From the NCBI RefSeq assembly GCF_950066645.1, contig NZ_CATMFB010000001.1:248001-312000 (forward strand): a DNA stretch of 64,000 nucleotides, given 5' to 3'. A program made the position numbers and the translations under genes. This stretch comes from an uncultured Thalassolituus sp. (lineage in GTDB: Bacteria > Pseudomonadota > Gammaproteobacteria > Pseudomonadales > Oceanobacteraceae). Within the stretch, counting starts at the first letter, position 1, and each line of letters starts with the position of its first letter. The notes below the pieces were generated by a model. It had not been told where the DNA came from. It worked only from the letters and a program-made list of their open reading frames with translations, and did not search any database. Of the stretch, positions 34,292-42,963 are shown piece by piece.

Positions 34292-35809
34292 ATGCTGAAC
34301 GAATATCTGAAGAAGATTCTTGCCGCCCGCGTTTATGACGTGGCGATTGAATCTCCGCTGCACACGGCCACTTTTCTGAGTGAGCGTCTGGGCAACCAGA
34401 TCTGGTTCAAGCGTGAAGACAAGCAGCCGGTGTATTCGTTCAAAATCCGCGGCGCCTACAACAAAGTGGTCCAGCTTTCTGAAGAAGAGAAAGCAAAAGG
34501 GGTGATTGCTGCATCGGCCGGTAACCACGCCCAGGGGCTGGCGCTGGCAGCGAAAGAGCTGGGCATCCGCGCGGTGATTGTGATGCCCCGCACGACTCCT
34601 GAAATTAAAGTGATGTCAGTACGCGCGCGCGGTGCTCGTGTTGTATTGCATGGCGATTCGTTTGACGAAGCTTTTAAGCATTCGCAGAAGCTGGTCGAAG
34701 ACAAAGGCTACACCTACGTTCACCCTTATGATGATCCGGACACGATTGCGGGTCAGGGGACGATTGGTATGGAAATTCTCCGTCAGCTGAAACACAGTCC
34801 CGACGCGATTTTCGTTCCTGTCGGCGGCGGTGGTCTGGCGGCGGGTGTGGCTGCGTACGTTAAAGCGCTGGCGCCTGAGGTTAAAGTGATTGCCGTCGAA
34901 AGTACCGAATCTGCCTGTCTTGCCGCAGCAAAAGAAGCGGGCAGCCGGGTGATTCTGCCTGAGGTGGGCATTTTTGCTGACGGCGTGGCAGTGGCACAGA
35001 TCGGCGAAAACACCTGGGAAATCTGCAAAGACTACATCGACGAAGTGATCACCTGTACGCCTGATGAAATTTGCGCAGCAATCAAAGATACGTTTGACGA
35101 TACCCGGGCGGTACTGGAGCCGGCGGGTGCGCTGTCTGTCGCTGGCTTAAAGAAATACGTCGAGCGGGAACAGTGCAGCGACCAGAATCTGGTGGCTATC
35201 CTCAGCGGTGCCAACGTGAATTTTGATCGCCTGCGTTACATCTCTGAGGTCGCTGAAATCGGTGAGGGGCGTGAAGTCATTCTTGCTGTGACGATTCCTG
35301 AGCAGCCGGGCAGTTTTCAGCGCTTCTGCAGTCTGCTGGGGCGACGTCCGATCACCGAGTTTAATTATCGCTACGGCGATGATAACGAGGCGCAGATCTA
35401 CGTCGGGGTTAAGGTAGATGCGGAACCCGGAAGTCGCGCTGCGCTGGTCGATGAGTTGCGTGAAGACGGGTATCCGGTGCTCGATATTTCTGATGACGAA
35501 ATCGCCAAGTATCATATCCGCCATATGGTAGGCGGGCATGCGCCGGCGCACGTCAGTGATGAGCGTGTTTACCGTTTTGAATTTCCTGAGCGTCCGGGCG
35601 CTCTGCTTAACTTCCTGAAGAAGCTGGGTAAACGTTTTAACATTTCGTTATTCCATTACCGCAACCATGGTGCGGCTTATGGACGTGTACTGGTGGGGCT
35701 GCAGATTGATGATGATAAGCGTGAGCAGCTGCACGGTTATCTTGAGGAATTAGGCTATCGTTACTGGGATGAGACCGAGAATCCGGCTTACCAGTTATTT
35801 CTGCGCTGA
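34292..35809 (+). CDS. ilvA: Threonine ammonia-lyase, biosynthetic (threonine deaminase)
   Basis: First step of isoleucine synthesis (threonine to 2-oxobutanoate). PLP lysine in YSFKIRGAYNK, ASAGNHAQGLALAAKELG, glycine loop VPVGGGGLAAG, and two C-terminal ACT-like regulatory domains (starting about EVILAVTIPEQPGSFQRF and YRFEFPERPGALLNFL), so it should be feedback-regulated by isoleucine and valine. ATG 34292 gives 505 aa; the longer frame runs back into rpiA and is not used. Confidence 0.96.
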   Translation: MLNEYLKKILAARVYDVAIESPLHTATFLSERLGNQIWFKREDKQPVYSFKIRGAYNKVVQLSEEEKAKGVIAASAGNHAQGLALAAKELGIRAVIVMPRTTPEIKVMSVRARGARVVLHGDSFDEAFKHSQKLVEDKGYTYVHPYDDPDTIAGQGTIGMEILRQLKHSPDAIFVPVGGGGLAAGVAAYVKALAPEVKVIAVESTESACLAAAKEAGSRVILPEVGIFADGVAVAQIGENTWEICKDYIDEVITCTPDEICAAIKDTFDDTRAVLEPAGALSVAGLKKYVEREQCSDQNLVAILSGANVNFDRLRYISEVAEIGEGREVILAVTIPEQPGSFQRFCSLLGRRPITEFNYRYGDDNEAQIYVGVKVDAEPGSRAALVDELREDGYPVLDISDDEIAKYHIRHMVGGHAPAHVSDERVYRFEFPERPGALLNFLKKLGKRFNISLFHYRNHGAAYGRVLVGLQIDDDKREQLHGYLEELGYRYWDETENPAYQLFLR

Positions 35810-35844
35810 TATACCTGCACGCTGACCGTTGTGCACCTTGCCTG

Positions 35845-35878
35845 AACGGGGTCGGATCATAAAAATAGCGGCCCCGTT
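35845..35878 (+). other. Hairpin in the ilvA-plsC intergenic region
   Basis: AACGGGG (35845-35851) and CCCCGTT (35872-35878) enclose an AT-rich 20-base loop, ending just before the GAGG ribosome-binding site of the next gene (ATG 35891). It could be a weak terminator of ilvA or a leader structure. Confidence 0.35.
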
Positions 35879-35890
35879 GAGGTATTTATT

Positions 35891-36598
35891 ATGTTGTTAG
35901 TTCTGCGCTCTGTTTATCTGATTTTCCATTTTATCGTGGGCTGTCTTCTCGGCCTGATGATCTGTCTCGTGCGTCCTTTCCACAAAGACAACAGCCATTA
36001 CTGCGCTCGGGTGTTTGGCTGGGCGAGGTTCGTCCTTGGGGTTCGCTTTATTGCGAAAAATGAATGTCCGACCGGACGGGGGCAGGCGATCTATGTCTGT
36101 AACCATCAGGATTCGCTCGACATGTTTCTGTACCCTCCGATGCTTCCGTATAACCTCGCATTACTCGGAAAACACAGCCTGATGTATATCCCGCTGTTTG
36201 GGGTGCTGTTCTGGTTGGCTGGCAATATTTTTATTAACCGCAGTGATAAAAGCAAAGCCCGCGATGCCATGGCCGAAGCCGCTCAGGCCGTACACAGGAA
36301 AAAGTGTGCAGTGTTTATTTTTCCGGAGGGCACCCGCAGTCGTGGACGAGGTCTGCTGCCGTTTAAGCACGGTGCCTTTACTCTGGCGATCGAAGCGGGT
36401 CTGCCGATCGTGCCTTTGTGCTTCAGCAGTACTCATAAAAACGTCGATCTGCGGCGCTGGAAGGCCGGTGAGTGTATTGGTGAATTTCTGCCCCCGGTCT
36501 CCACAGAGGGGCTGACCAGAGCGGATGCTAAAGCACTGGCCGCTCAGGTGCAGGAGCAGATGGCAGAGCATATAGCGCGGTTAGATGCCCGCGCCTAG
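35891..36598 (+). CDS. 1-acyl-sn-glycerol-3-phosphate acyltransferase (PlsC family)
   Basis: 235 aa. Acyltransferase motifs in order: NHQDSLD (HX4D), INRSDKSKARD, FPEGTRSRGRGLLPFKHG and GLPIVPLCFSS. An N-terminal hydrophobic stretch (YLIFHFIVGCLLGLMICLV) anchors it in the inner membrane. Converts lysophosphatidate to phosphatidate or acts on a related lysolipid. Its 3' end overlaps the convergent smrA by 4 bases. Confidence 0.9.
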   Translation: MLLVLRSVYLIFHFIVGCLLGLMICLVRPFHKDNSHYCARVFGWARFVLGVRFIAKNECPTGRGQAIYVCNHQDSLDMFLYPPMLPYNLALLGKHSLMYIPLFGVLFWLAGNIFINRSDKSKARDAMAEAAQAVHRKKCAVFIFPEGTRSRGRGLLPFKHGAFTLAIEAGLPIVPLCFSSTHKNVDLRRWKAGECIGEFLPPVSTEGLTRADAKALAAQVQEQMAEHIARLDARA

Positions 36599-37176
36599 AT
36601 ACGTCCTTTGCTGAACTGTTCGCGTGCCTGCTGCTTTTTACGCTCGCTTTTACGCAACAGAACGTAAAATGCCCCCGTGCCGCCGTGGTGTGGCTGAGCG
36701 GTGTGAAAGGCCTGGACCTGTTCCAGTTCTTCGAGCCAGAACACGAGATAGCTTTTCAGGACGCCCGGATCTTTAATATTGCGGTCGCCTTTGCCTGGCA
36801 TAATCAGCACACTGCGCAGGTCGGCTTCCATGCAGTCGCGGACAAAGCGGTACACTTCGCGACGGGCTTCCTCAATAGTACGCCGGTGCAGATCCAGCCG
36901 GGCTTCTGTTTCATATTTGCCGAGCCGCAGTTTGCGGTAGACGCCATCCTGAATTCCGGGACGCTTAAAACCCAGAACATCATGGGGGCCAACACGAGGA
37001 ACTTCGCTGGCCCGTAAATGGTTCGGGTCTGTGTTTGCCTGCTCAACGACCGCGTTGTTGCGGCGGACGGCGACGTTGCCCTGAGGTGTGTCTTTGCGGA
37101 GAGTAACCTTCTCCGGAGTTTTCAGTCGTTTAACGCCCTGCATTTCCTGCAGGAACAGGTCATCTTCATCGCTCAT
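36595..37176 (-). CDS. smrA: Smr-domain DNA endonuclease SmrA-like
   Basis: 193 aa: a charged N-terminal region (MSDEDDLFLQEMQGVKRL) and a C-terminal Smr domain with LDLHRRTIEEA, LIMPGKGDR and GGTGAFYVLLRKS. Length and layout match SmrA/YdaL-type proteins rather than MutS2 or SmrB. Smr domains are nicking nucleases that act on DNA or on RNA of collided ribosomes; the target here is not known. Confidence 0.85.
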   Translation of the reverse strand: MSDEDDLFLQEMQGVKRLKTPEKVTLRKDTPQGNVAVRRNNAVVEQANTDPNHLRASEVPRVGPHDVLGFKRPGIQDGVYRKLRLGKYETEARLDLHRRTIEEARREVYRFVRDCMEADLRSVLIMPGKGDRNIKDPGVLKSYLVFWLEELEQVQAFHTAQPHHGGTGAFYVLLRKSERKKQQAREQFSKGRI

Positions 37177-37299
37177 ATTCTGTGCCTGTCAGTGGCCCGG
37201 CAGGTGTGACAAATCTTTGCAATGCCGGACACAAATTTCACGCCATCCGGCTAGTATAACCTCTGAACCATATAACTGGCGTCGCCAGAGGATGTAAAG

Positions 37300-37977
37300 A
37301 TGAAATTACCGGCTTCACTCTCCCGCTTCAGTCATGTTCTGGGCGCGGTTGCCTGCGGCGTGTTGATGACTACCGCTCAGGCCTGGGGTTTTGATGATCG
37401 CCAGGGGCGGATGGACTGGGAAGGTTCGCTGAATCTGACAGAAGAACAGGAAAAGCAGATTGACGATATCGAAGACCGTTATCGCAAAAGTTTCCGTGAA
37501 CTGCGCGCCAGTGAAAAAGAGTCCCGTGGTGATGTCGACGAGCGCCAGGCGCTTTATCTGCAGATGCGCGAAGAGATGCGTAACGTTCTGACCGAAGAGC
37601 AGCAGGCGCTTGCGGAAGAGCAGATCAGCGAGCGTAAGAAAGACCGACACGAGCGTGAGTTGCACCGTCTGGCCAAGGCTCTGAAGCTGACCGATGAACA
37701 GAAAGCGACGATCGCGACGCGGCTATCCAAACATGAGCCGTCCGACTGGCCTGTGGATAAAGAGCAGCGGGACGCAGACCGCGAATATTTTGATGAATGC
37801 ATCTCAGATGTCCTGACGGAAGAACAGCAGGCCAAGTGGAATAAGCTGCGCAAGAAAAATCGCGATAAGTGGCGTAACCACAAAGAAGAGCGCTACGAAG
37901 AAGGCCGTGGTGACCGGGATGAGAAGTCCGAGCGCCGCAGGAAAGACAAAGATGATGAGGAAGAAGGTGACCAGTAA
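37300..37977 (+). CDS. Periplasmic LTxxQ-motif protein (Spy/CpxP-like)
   Basis: 225 aa with a signal peptide (hydrophobic core VLGAVACGVLMTTAQAWG). Four LTxxQ motifs: LTEEQ, LTEEQQ, LTDEQ and LTEEQQ, in a highly helical protein. The last 45 residues are an unusual charged tail of R, K, D and E ending KDKDDEEEGDQ. CpxP and Spy are periplasmic chaperone or stress-sensor proteins; a similar role is inferred. AGAGGATG precedes the ATG. Confidence 0.8.
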   Translation: MKLPASLSRFSHVLGAVACGVLMTTAQAWGFDDRQGRMDWEGSLNLTEEQEKQIDDIEDRYRKSFRELRASEKESRGDVDERQALYLQMREEMRNVLTEEQQALAEEQISERKKDRHERELHRLAKALKLTDEQKATIATRLSKHEPSDWPVDKEQRDADREYFDECISDVLTEEQQAKWNKLRKKNRDKWRNHKEERYEEGRGDRDEKSERRRKDKDDEEEGDQ

Positions 37978-37994
37978 GGTCACCTTGCTGCCAA

Positions 37995-38708
37995 TCAGAA
38001 GCTGTACACCAGTGTGACACCGAATTCGCGATCGGTGTTTTCAGTTTCTTCAGGCACTTCTTCGACGTACTTGATTTTGTACGTGATTTTAGTCGCGAGA
38101 TTGCCCTGAAGCTGGCTCTGCAGGCCGGTTTCAGATTTGTAGACAGAGTTGTCGCTACCAATTTCAGCGGTCATCAGTTCGATGAACTTAGTGCCTTCGC
38201 TGATGGTCCAGCTGTAATCCAGAGCCAGACGGCCGATGGCCTCTTCCTGAATCTCATCGCTTTCTTTCAGTTTGTCACGACGATAACCTGGACCCACCTC
38301 AAGATCGAGCTTCATGTCGTCCTGATTGATGGCGCGATAACCGTAGTTGACTGACACAGTGCTCTGATAGACATAGCCGCTGAAGCGCGCACGCTCCTGC
38401 TGAGCAACGATGGCTGCGTATGAGTGTTCGGTGAAGTTACGGTCCAGCTGTCCGAGAATGCTGTATTTCTCTTTGGACGTGACGTCGTCTTCTTTACTGG
38501 TCAGAGCGTCCAGACGGATGGTCTGCTCCCAGTCACCACCTTTATGATTCGCAGAAAAACTGCCGTTCAGGCTCTGGGTATCAGTATTACCTGACGTCAC
38601 GATGGATCCCAGTTCAGCGGAGCCAGTCCAGGCTGGGTTATCTTCGGCAGCAAGAGCGCTGACCGGAGTAAGAATCAGGGCAGTAAGCAGGGAAGTGCGT
38701 TTCAGCAT
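37995..38708 (-). CDS. DUF481 family outer-membrane protein
   Basis: 237 aa with a signal peptide (LLTALILTPVSALA), TGSAELGSIVTSGNTDTQSL at the start of the mature part, alternating beta strands and a C-terminal aromatic residue (TLVYSF), the BamA recognition feature of outer-membrane barrels. DUF481 proteins (YdiY-like) are described as salt-induced in some marine bacteria. Function not established. Confidence 0.85.
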   Translation of the reverse strand: MLKRTSLLTALILTPVSALAAEDNPAWTGSAELGSIVTSGNTDTQSLNGSFSANHKGGDWEQTIRLDALTSKEDDVTSKEKYSILGQLDRNFTEHSYAAIVAQQERARFSGYVYQSTVSVNYGYRAINQDDMKLDLEVGPGYRRDKLKESDEIQEEAIGRLALDYSWTISEGTKFIELMTAEIGSDNSVYKSETGLQSQLQGNLATKITYKIKYVEEVPEETENTDREFGVTLVYSF

Positions 38709-38800
38709 AGTGTCCTCTCAGTCCTTATTAATGGTTGCCAGCCAACGCTGACGGAACGCTGACAGAGGGTACTATGATAACGGTTACAGTAAGAAGTTCT

Positions 38801-39610
38801 TTATTCGCTGAACAGCGGTTGGCTCATCTGCCAGTCTCTGAGGTTATAGAGATCAAGCAGGTTGGCCAGTTCACCGCTCATGCGCATCCGTACAATCCCG
38901 TCGTTCAGCTGACGAACGTAGGTTGCTGCCATCGGGTTAGATGGGCTGCAGGCGATATAAAGAGGGGTAACGGAGCCAATGCGACCCGCAACACGAACTT
39001 CTGGCCGGGGGCTGAGTTGTTGCAGGCGGGCATGCATCACCATCGGTGATTCCACCAGAGCATCGATGCGTCGTGACAGCAGTTTCTGCAGGTTCTGATC
39101 CAATGCGTTGTTGCCCTTCATTACCTGAACTGTAGGGGCACCGGTCTGTGAAGCAACGTATTCGTCGAATTCTCCATCATCGTAGGAATACCCGCCGACA
39201 ACGCCAATCCGGATTTCCGACAGAGAGCCAATGCCCGTGTATTGCCAGTCGTTATCTTTGAGGACAAAGATATAGCTTTCGTCCATGCCAAGGGGCTGAT
39301 CGGGAAAGAGAAAATCCGGAGCTTCGTCCAGGGTAGTCCCGACAATGCAGTCGAGAGAACCCGCCCGGGCTTCATCGATCGCACGCTCCCACGGCAATAC
39401 CTGATAGTCGACGGTGTGCCCGGCCTGCTTCCAGACCGCACTGGCCAGCTCAATCATATAACCCGGTCGAGGACTGTCTGGTTCGCCATTGAATGGATAC
39501 CAGACGTCGGCACCAAGGCGGATATGTTCTGCCTGTGCCGGTGCACAGAGGCCAGATGCCAGCACAAGTGCTGCAAGCATCTGTTTAAGGTACGAGAGTC
39601 TGAACAACAT
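38801..39610 (-). CDS. Periplasmic solute-binding protein, family 3 (SBP_bac_3)
   Basis: 269 aa with signal peptide (MLAALVLASGLCAPAQA). YPFNGEPDSPRPGYMIELASAVWKQAGH and VLPWERAIDEARAGSLDCIVG are the usual lobe-1 segments of amino-acid-type binding proteins. There is no permease or ATPase gene beside it, so it may be an orphan sensor-type binding protein rather than a transport subunit. Confidence 0.8.
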   Translation of the reverse strand: MLFRLSYLKQMLAALVLASGLCAPAQAEHIRLGADVWYPFNGEPDSPRPGYMIELASAVWKQAGHTVDYQVLPWERAIDEARAGSLDCIVGTTLDEAPDFLFPDQPLGMDESYIFVLKDNDWQYTGIGSLSEIRIGVVGGYSYDDGEFDEYVASQTGAPTVQVMKGNNALDQNLQKLLSRRIDALVESPMVMHARLQQLSPRPEVRVAGRIGSVTPLYIACSPSNPMAATYVRQLNDGIVRMRMSGELANLLDLYNLRDWQMSQPLFSE

Positions 39611-39692
39611 CCATCAGGTCCTGCATTTTTTCAGAGAGGCGTCAGGTTAACTTATCCGGCCACGGGTTCAACCCCGGGAACAGGTCGTCCTG

Positions 39693-40034
39693 TCAGCGCG
39701 GCATCTTGTCATTGATCCGGCCAAGCAGGAAATCTTTGAGCATCACCCAGTCAGCCAGAAAGCTCCATAAAGGATAGCGGAAGGTGGCGGGTTTGTTGTG
39801 CTCATAAAAGAAGTGACCGACCCATGCGAAGGCATAACCACTGACGAACGCAGCAGGGATGACGGTGTAGTTACCGCTGGTCAGTGCGTACAGCAGAATA
39901 CCCAGCGCCATCGCAGAGCCGACATAATGCAGGTAGCGGCAGGTGGAGTTGCGGTGTTCTGAAAGGTAGTAAGGGTAGAATTCAGAAAAGCTGCTGAATC
40001 CCTCTGTCTTTAACGATTGCTTGCCTGCGGCCAT
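39693..40034 (-). CDS. Mpo1 / DUF962 family membrane protein
   Basis: 113 aa from ATG 40034 (AGAGG upstream). SSFSEFYPYYLSEHRNSTCRYLHYVG is the DUF962 signature, followed by two to three hydrophobic helices and a second histidine motif VGHFFYEHNKPATF. The yeast homologue Mpo1 is an iron-dependent dioxygenase of 2-hydroxy fatty acids; the conserved histidines are present here. Confidence 0.8.
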   Translation of the reverse strand: MAAGKQSLKTEGFSSFSEFYPYYLSEHRNSTCRYLHYVGSAMALGILLYALTSGNYTVIPAAFVSGYAFAWVGHFFYEHNKPATFRYPLWSFLADWVMLKDFLLGRINDKMPR

Positions 40035-40353
40035 TGTCCACCTCTCATTATGATTGTTATCGGCGGTCCATCGCTCCCTAGCGGGTGACTTAATAGACTC
40101 AGTCACTCAGTGTAATTCAAATGCTTCCCATGCCCCACTGTCAGAGCAGGACCGGAAGCGCCATTTATGCTCTTTGCGGCCGTAGATCTGACTTTTTGGG
40201 CCATTATACGCCCTGTGGCCCTGAAGGAAAACAATCGTCCTGATCGTCGCTTTCGTTTGATTCTGCTCATCGGAATCAGCAGGCAAGGCCGGAACGCTGA
40301 GCTAAGCTGGTTGTCTACACATCCCACCGGTGCAGACGAGAAGGTAGAGCAAC

Positions 40354-41574
40354 ATGTTATACGCGATCAATGCCCAGATTATGAATGCCATGCGCCCGGT
40401 CCACGTGGCCGCGCGATTCTCCAGGCAGATGCTGTACCTGCCCTGGCACCCCGCCAACTACAGCTGGTCCATGCGGACAGCCCGCGCCTCGCTGGAGTTG
40501 ATGGAACGCCTCACCGATTTTTACGAAAAGCCGGAGTGGATGCTCGACACCACAGAAATAGATGGCCGGCAGGTGGGAATCGAATACGTCGATGTGATCG
40601 AAAAGCCTTATTGCAACCTTGTTCATTTCCGGCGCCGCAAGCGTGGACTGGAGCAGCCTAAGGTGTTGATTGTTGCGCCCTTGTCGGGGCACTTTTCAAC
40701 TCTGCTGCGGGGGACTGTGCGGGAGTTTCTGCCGGACCATGAGGTGTACATTACCGATTGGCTGAATGCCCGCGATGTGCCTATGTCGAAGGGAGAGTTC
40801 AGCTTTAATAATTACGTCGACTACCTGCTTGAATTTATGGAATTTCTCGGCCCGGATACGCATGTAATGGCGGTGTGTCAGCCCTGTGTTCCGGCGCTGG
40901 TCGCAGCGTCTTATATCGCTCAGAATAAACTCGACTTTATGCCCAGAAGCATGACCCTGATGGGCGGGCCGATTGATGTGCGTATCAGCCCGACCGAGGT
41001 GAATGATTATGCTACGGGCAAAGATCTCGAATGGTTCCAGGACAACGTGATCTGTCACGTGCCGGATGGTTTTCCCGGTCGCGGCCAGTTGGTCTATCCG
41101 GGCTTCATCCAGTTGTCTGGCTTTATGTCGATGAACATGGACACCCATGTGAACAAGCACTTCAAATTCTTTGCTGATCTGATCAGGGGGGATGGTGACA
41201 GTGCTGAGGCACACCGTGAGTTTTATAACGAATACCTAGCGGTTATGGATATGCCGGCGCGCTATTATCTCGATACTATCCGTCGGGTATTCCTTGAATA
41301 TCAGCTGCCTCGCGGCGAAATGAAATATCGGGGTGAGAAGGTTGATCTGAAAGCCATTGAAAGCATGGCGCTGATGACGATTGAAGGTGAGCTGGATGAT
41401 ATTACCGGTCGTGGGCAGACGTCCTGTGCACTGGATCTCTGCAGTGGTATTCCGAAGAGTCGCAAGCAGCATCTGGAAGAACCGGAAGTCGGGCATTACG
41501 GCATCTTTAATGGACGTAAATTCCGCGAGAGTATTGCGCCCCAGATCAAAGACTTTATGAAGAAAATGTCCTGA
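40354..41574 (+). CDS. phaZ: Intracellular polyhydroxyalkanoate depolymerase
   Basis: 406 aa. Alpha/beta hydrolase of the PhaZ family that mobilises stored PHB/PHA. The nucleophile motif is cysteine-based: MAVCQPCVPALVAAS, the hallmark of intracellular PHB depolymerases. Other family segments: VLIVAPLSGHFSTLLRGTV, YITDWLNARDVP, and a C-terminal GHYGIFNGRKFRESIAPQI with the catalytic histidine. GAAGGTAGAG precedes the ATG. No phaC is in the window, but a thiolase is nearby. Confidence 0.92.
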   Translation: MLYAINAQIMNAMRPVHVAARFSRQMLYLPWHPANYSWSMRTARASLELMERLTDFYEKPEWMLDTTEIDGRQVGIEYVDVIEKPYCNLVHFRRRKRGLEQPKVLIVAPLSGHFSTLLRGTVREFLPDHEVYITDWLNARDVPMSKGEFSFNNYVDYLLEFMEFLGPDTHVMAVCQPCVPALVAASYIAQNKLDFMPRSMTLMGGPIDVRISPTEVNDYATGKDLEWFQDNVICHVPDGFPGRGQLVYPGFIQLSGFMSMNMDTHVNKHFKFFADLIRGDGDSAEAHREFYNEYLAVMDMPARYYLDTIRRVFLEYQLPRGEMKYRGEKVDLKAIESMALMTIEGELDDITGRGQTSCALDLCSGIPKSRKQHLEEPEVGHYGIFNGRKFRESIAPQIKDFMKKMS

Positions 41575-41645
41575 CCCCGCAGGAAGGCTGCGCACTGCAG
41601 CCTTCCCTGCTACCATCGCTCCGATATCTCTGATCCTGCCTTTTT

Positions 41646-42962
41646 ATGTCGAAGCAAACTCTTACCGAAGACATCTACGAAAAACTGGTCAACACCGAGG
41701 ATGCGCGCGCCTGTAAGGCGATTCCGGAAGAGGCCTGTCGCGAAGTTCCCGGGAATTTTCTGCGTACCCTGATCAGCTCGTTTCTGTCGAAGCTGGGAGA
41801 TGCGCTGGTTAACCCTAAAATCACTTTGCCCTGGCTCATGCAATCGCTGGGGGCGCCATTATGGATGCTTGGCTGGTTAGTGCCCATCCGTGAGTCGGGC
41901 TCTATGTTGCCGCAGCTGGCGATTGCCAGTGCAGTGCGGCGGCTGGCCATCCGTAAATGGGTCTGGGTGCTGGGCAGTGTCCTGCAGGCTGTTGCGATCG
42001 CTTTCATTGCTGTGGTGGCCTATACCCTTGACGGGAGCAGTGCTGGGTGGGCAATTCTTGGGCTGCTGGTTGTCTTCAGCCTTGCCCGGGGGCTCAGCTC
42101 TGTCTCATCTAAGGATGTGCTGGGTAAAACCATCCCGAAACAACGGCGTGGGTCACTGAATGGCTGGGCGGAGAGTGGCGCTGGCTTGATCACTCTGGTG
42201 GTGGCCGCATTGTTGATGTCAGGATTGAGTACCGAAGGCAGTCGCGATCTCTACGCCGCGGGCTTTGGTCTGGCCGCCCTTTGCTGGTTACTGGCGGGGG
42301 GAATTTTCTCAGGTATTAAGGAGTTTCCGGGTGAAACCGACGGAGGGCGCAATGGCCTGAAGGAGGCATTGGGGCGTGTGGGCTTACTCAGAACGGATGC
42401 GGCGTTCCGCCACTTTCTGCTGACCCGCGCGCTTATGCTGTGCTCTGCGCTGGCGGCTCCGTTTATGGTGGTACTGGCACAACAGGAAATGGAGGCAGCT
42501 CTCAGTCTTCTGGCCCTGTTTATGGCGGCCAGTGGTCTGGCCAGTCTCGTTTCGGGGCGCTTCTGGGGACGCTTTGCAGATACCTCCAGTCGCCGGGTGA
42601 TGGTGTCGTCAGGCCTGATGACCGCAGGGACCGGCCTTCTCGTCTGTCTGATTACCTGGTTTGCCCGTGACTGGCTGTCCGTGATCTGGGTATTACCTGT
42701 ACTGTATTTTCTGCTCAGTATTGCGCATCAGGGGGTGCGTCTCGGGCGTAAAACTTACGTCGTCAATATGGCCGAGGGCAATCGCCGTACCGATTACGTC
42801 TCGGTGGGCAATACTCTGATTGGTGTGATTCTTCTGCTGATGGGCTTTATCAGTGCGCTGGAGCCCTGGATCGGTATCAGCGGTGTGATTCTGGTGTTGT
42901 CCCTGATGGGCCTGGCAGGCAGCCTGATGGCGAGCCGCCTGCCAGAGGTCGAGCAGGACTGA
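41646..42962 (+). CDS. MFS transporter
   Basis: 438 aa with about 11-12 hydrophobic helices. Seen: VPIRESGSMLPQLAIASAVR near the first helices, LARGLSSVSSKDVLGKTIPKQRRGSLNGWAES in the middle, RFWGRFADTSSRRVMVSSGL as an MFS A-like loop. Belongs to a poorly described MFS branch; substrate unknown. Ends 1 bp from the stop of the convergent acyl-CoA ligase gene. Confidence 0.8.
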   Translation: MSKQTLTEDIYEKLVNTEDARACKAIPEEACREVPGNFLRTLISSFLSKLGDALVNPKITLPWLMQSLGAPLWMLGWLVPIRESGSMLPQLAIASAVRRLAIRKWVWVLGSVLQAVAIAFIAVVAYTLDGSSAGWAILGLLVVFSLARGLSSVSSKDVLGKTIPKQRRGSLNGWAESGAGLITLVVAALLMSGLSTEGSRDLYAAGFGLAALCWLLAGGIFSGIKEFPGETDGGRNGLKEALGRVGLLRTDAAFRHFLLTRALMLCSALAAPFMVVLAQQEMEAALSLLALFMAASGLASLVSGRFWGRFADTSSRRVMVSSGLMTAGTGLLVCLITWFARDWLSVIWVLPVLYFLLSIAHQGVRLGRKTYVVNMAEGNRRTDYVSVGNTLIGVILLLMGFISALEPWIGISGVILVLSLMGLAGSLMASRLPEVEQD

Positions 42963-42963
42963 T

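Noticed and set aside
35811-35890. A normal intrinsic terminator after ilvA
   Set aside because: The AACGGGG/CCCCGTT hairpin has no T-run and overlaps the leader of the next gene, so it is listed only as a structure.
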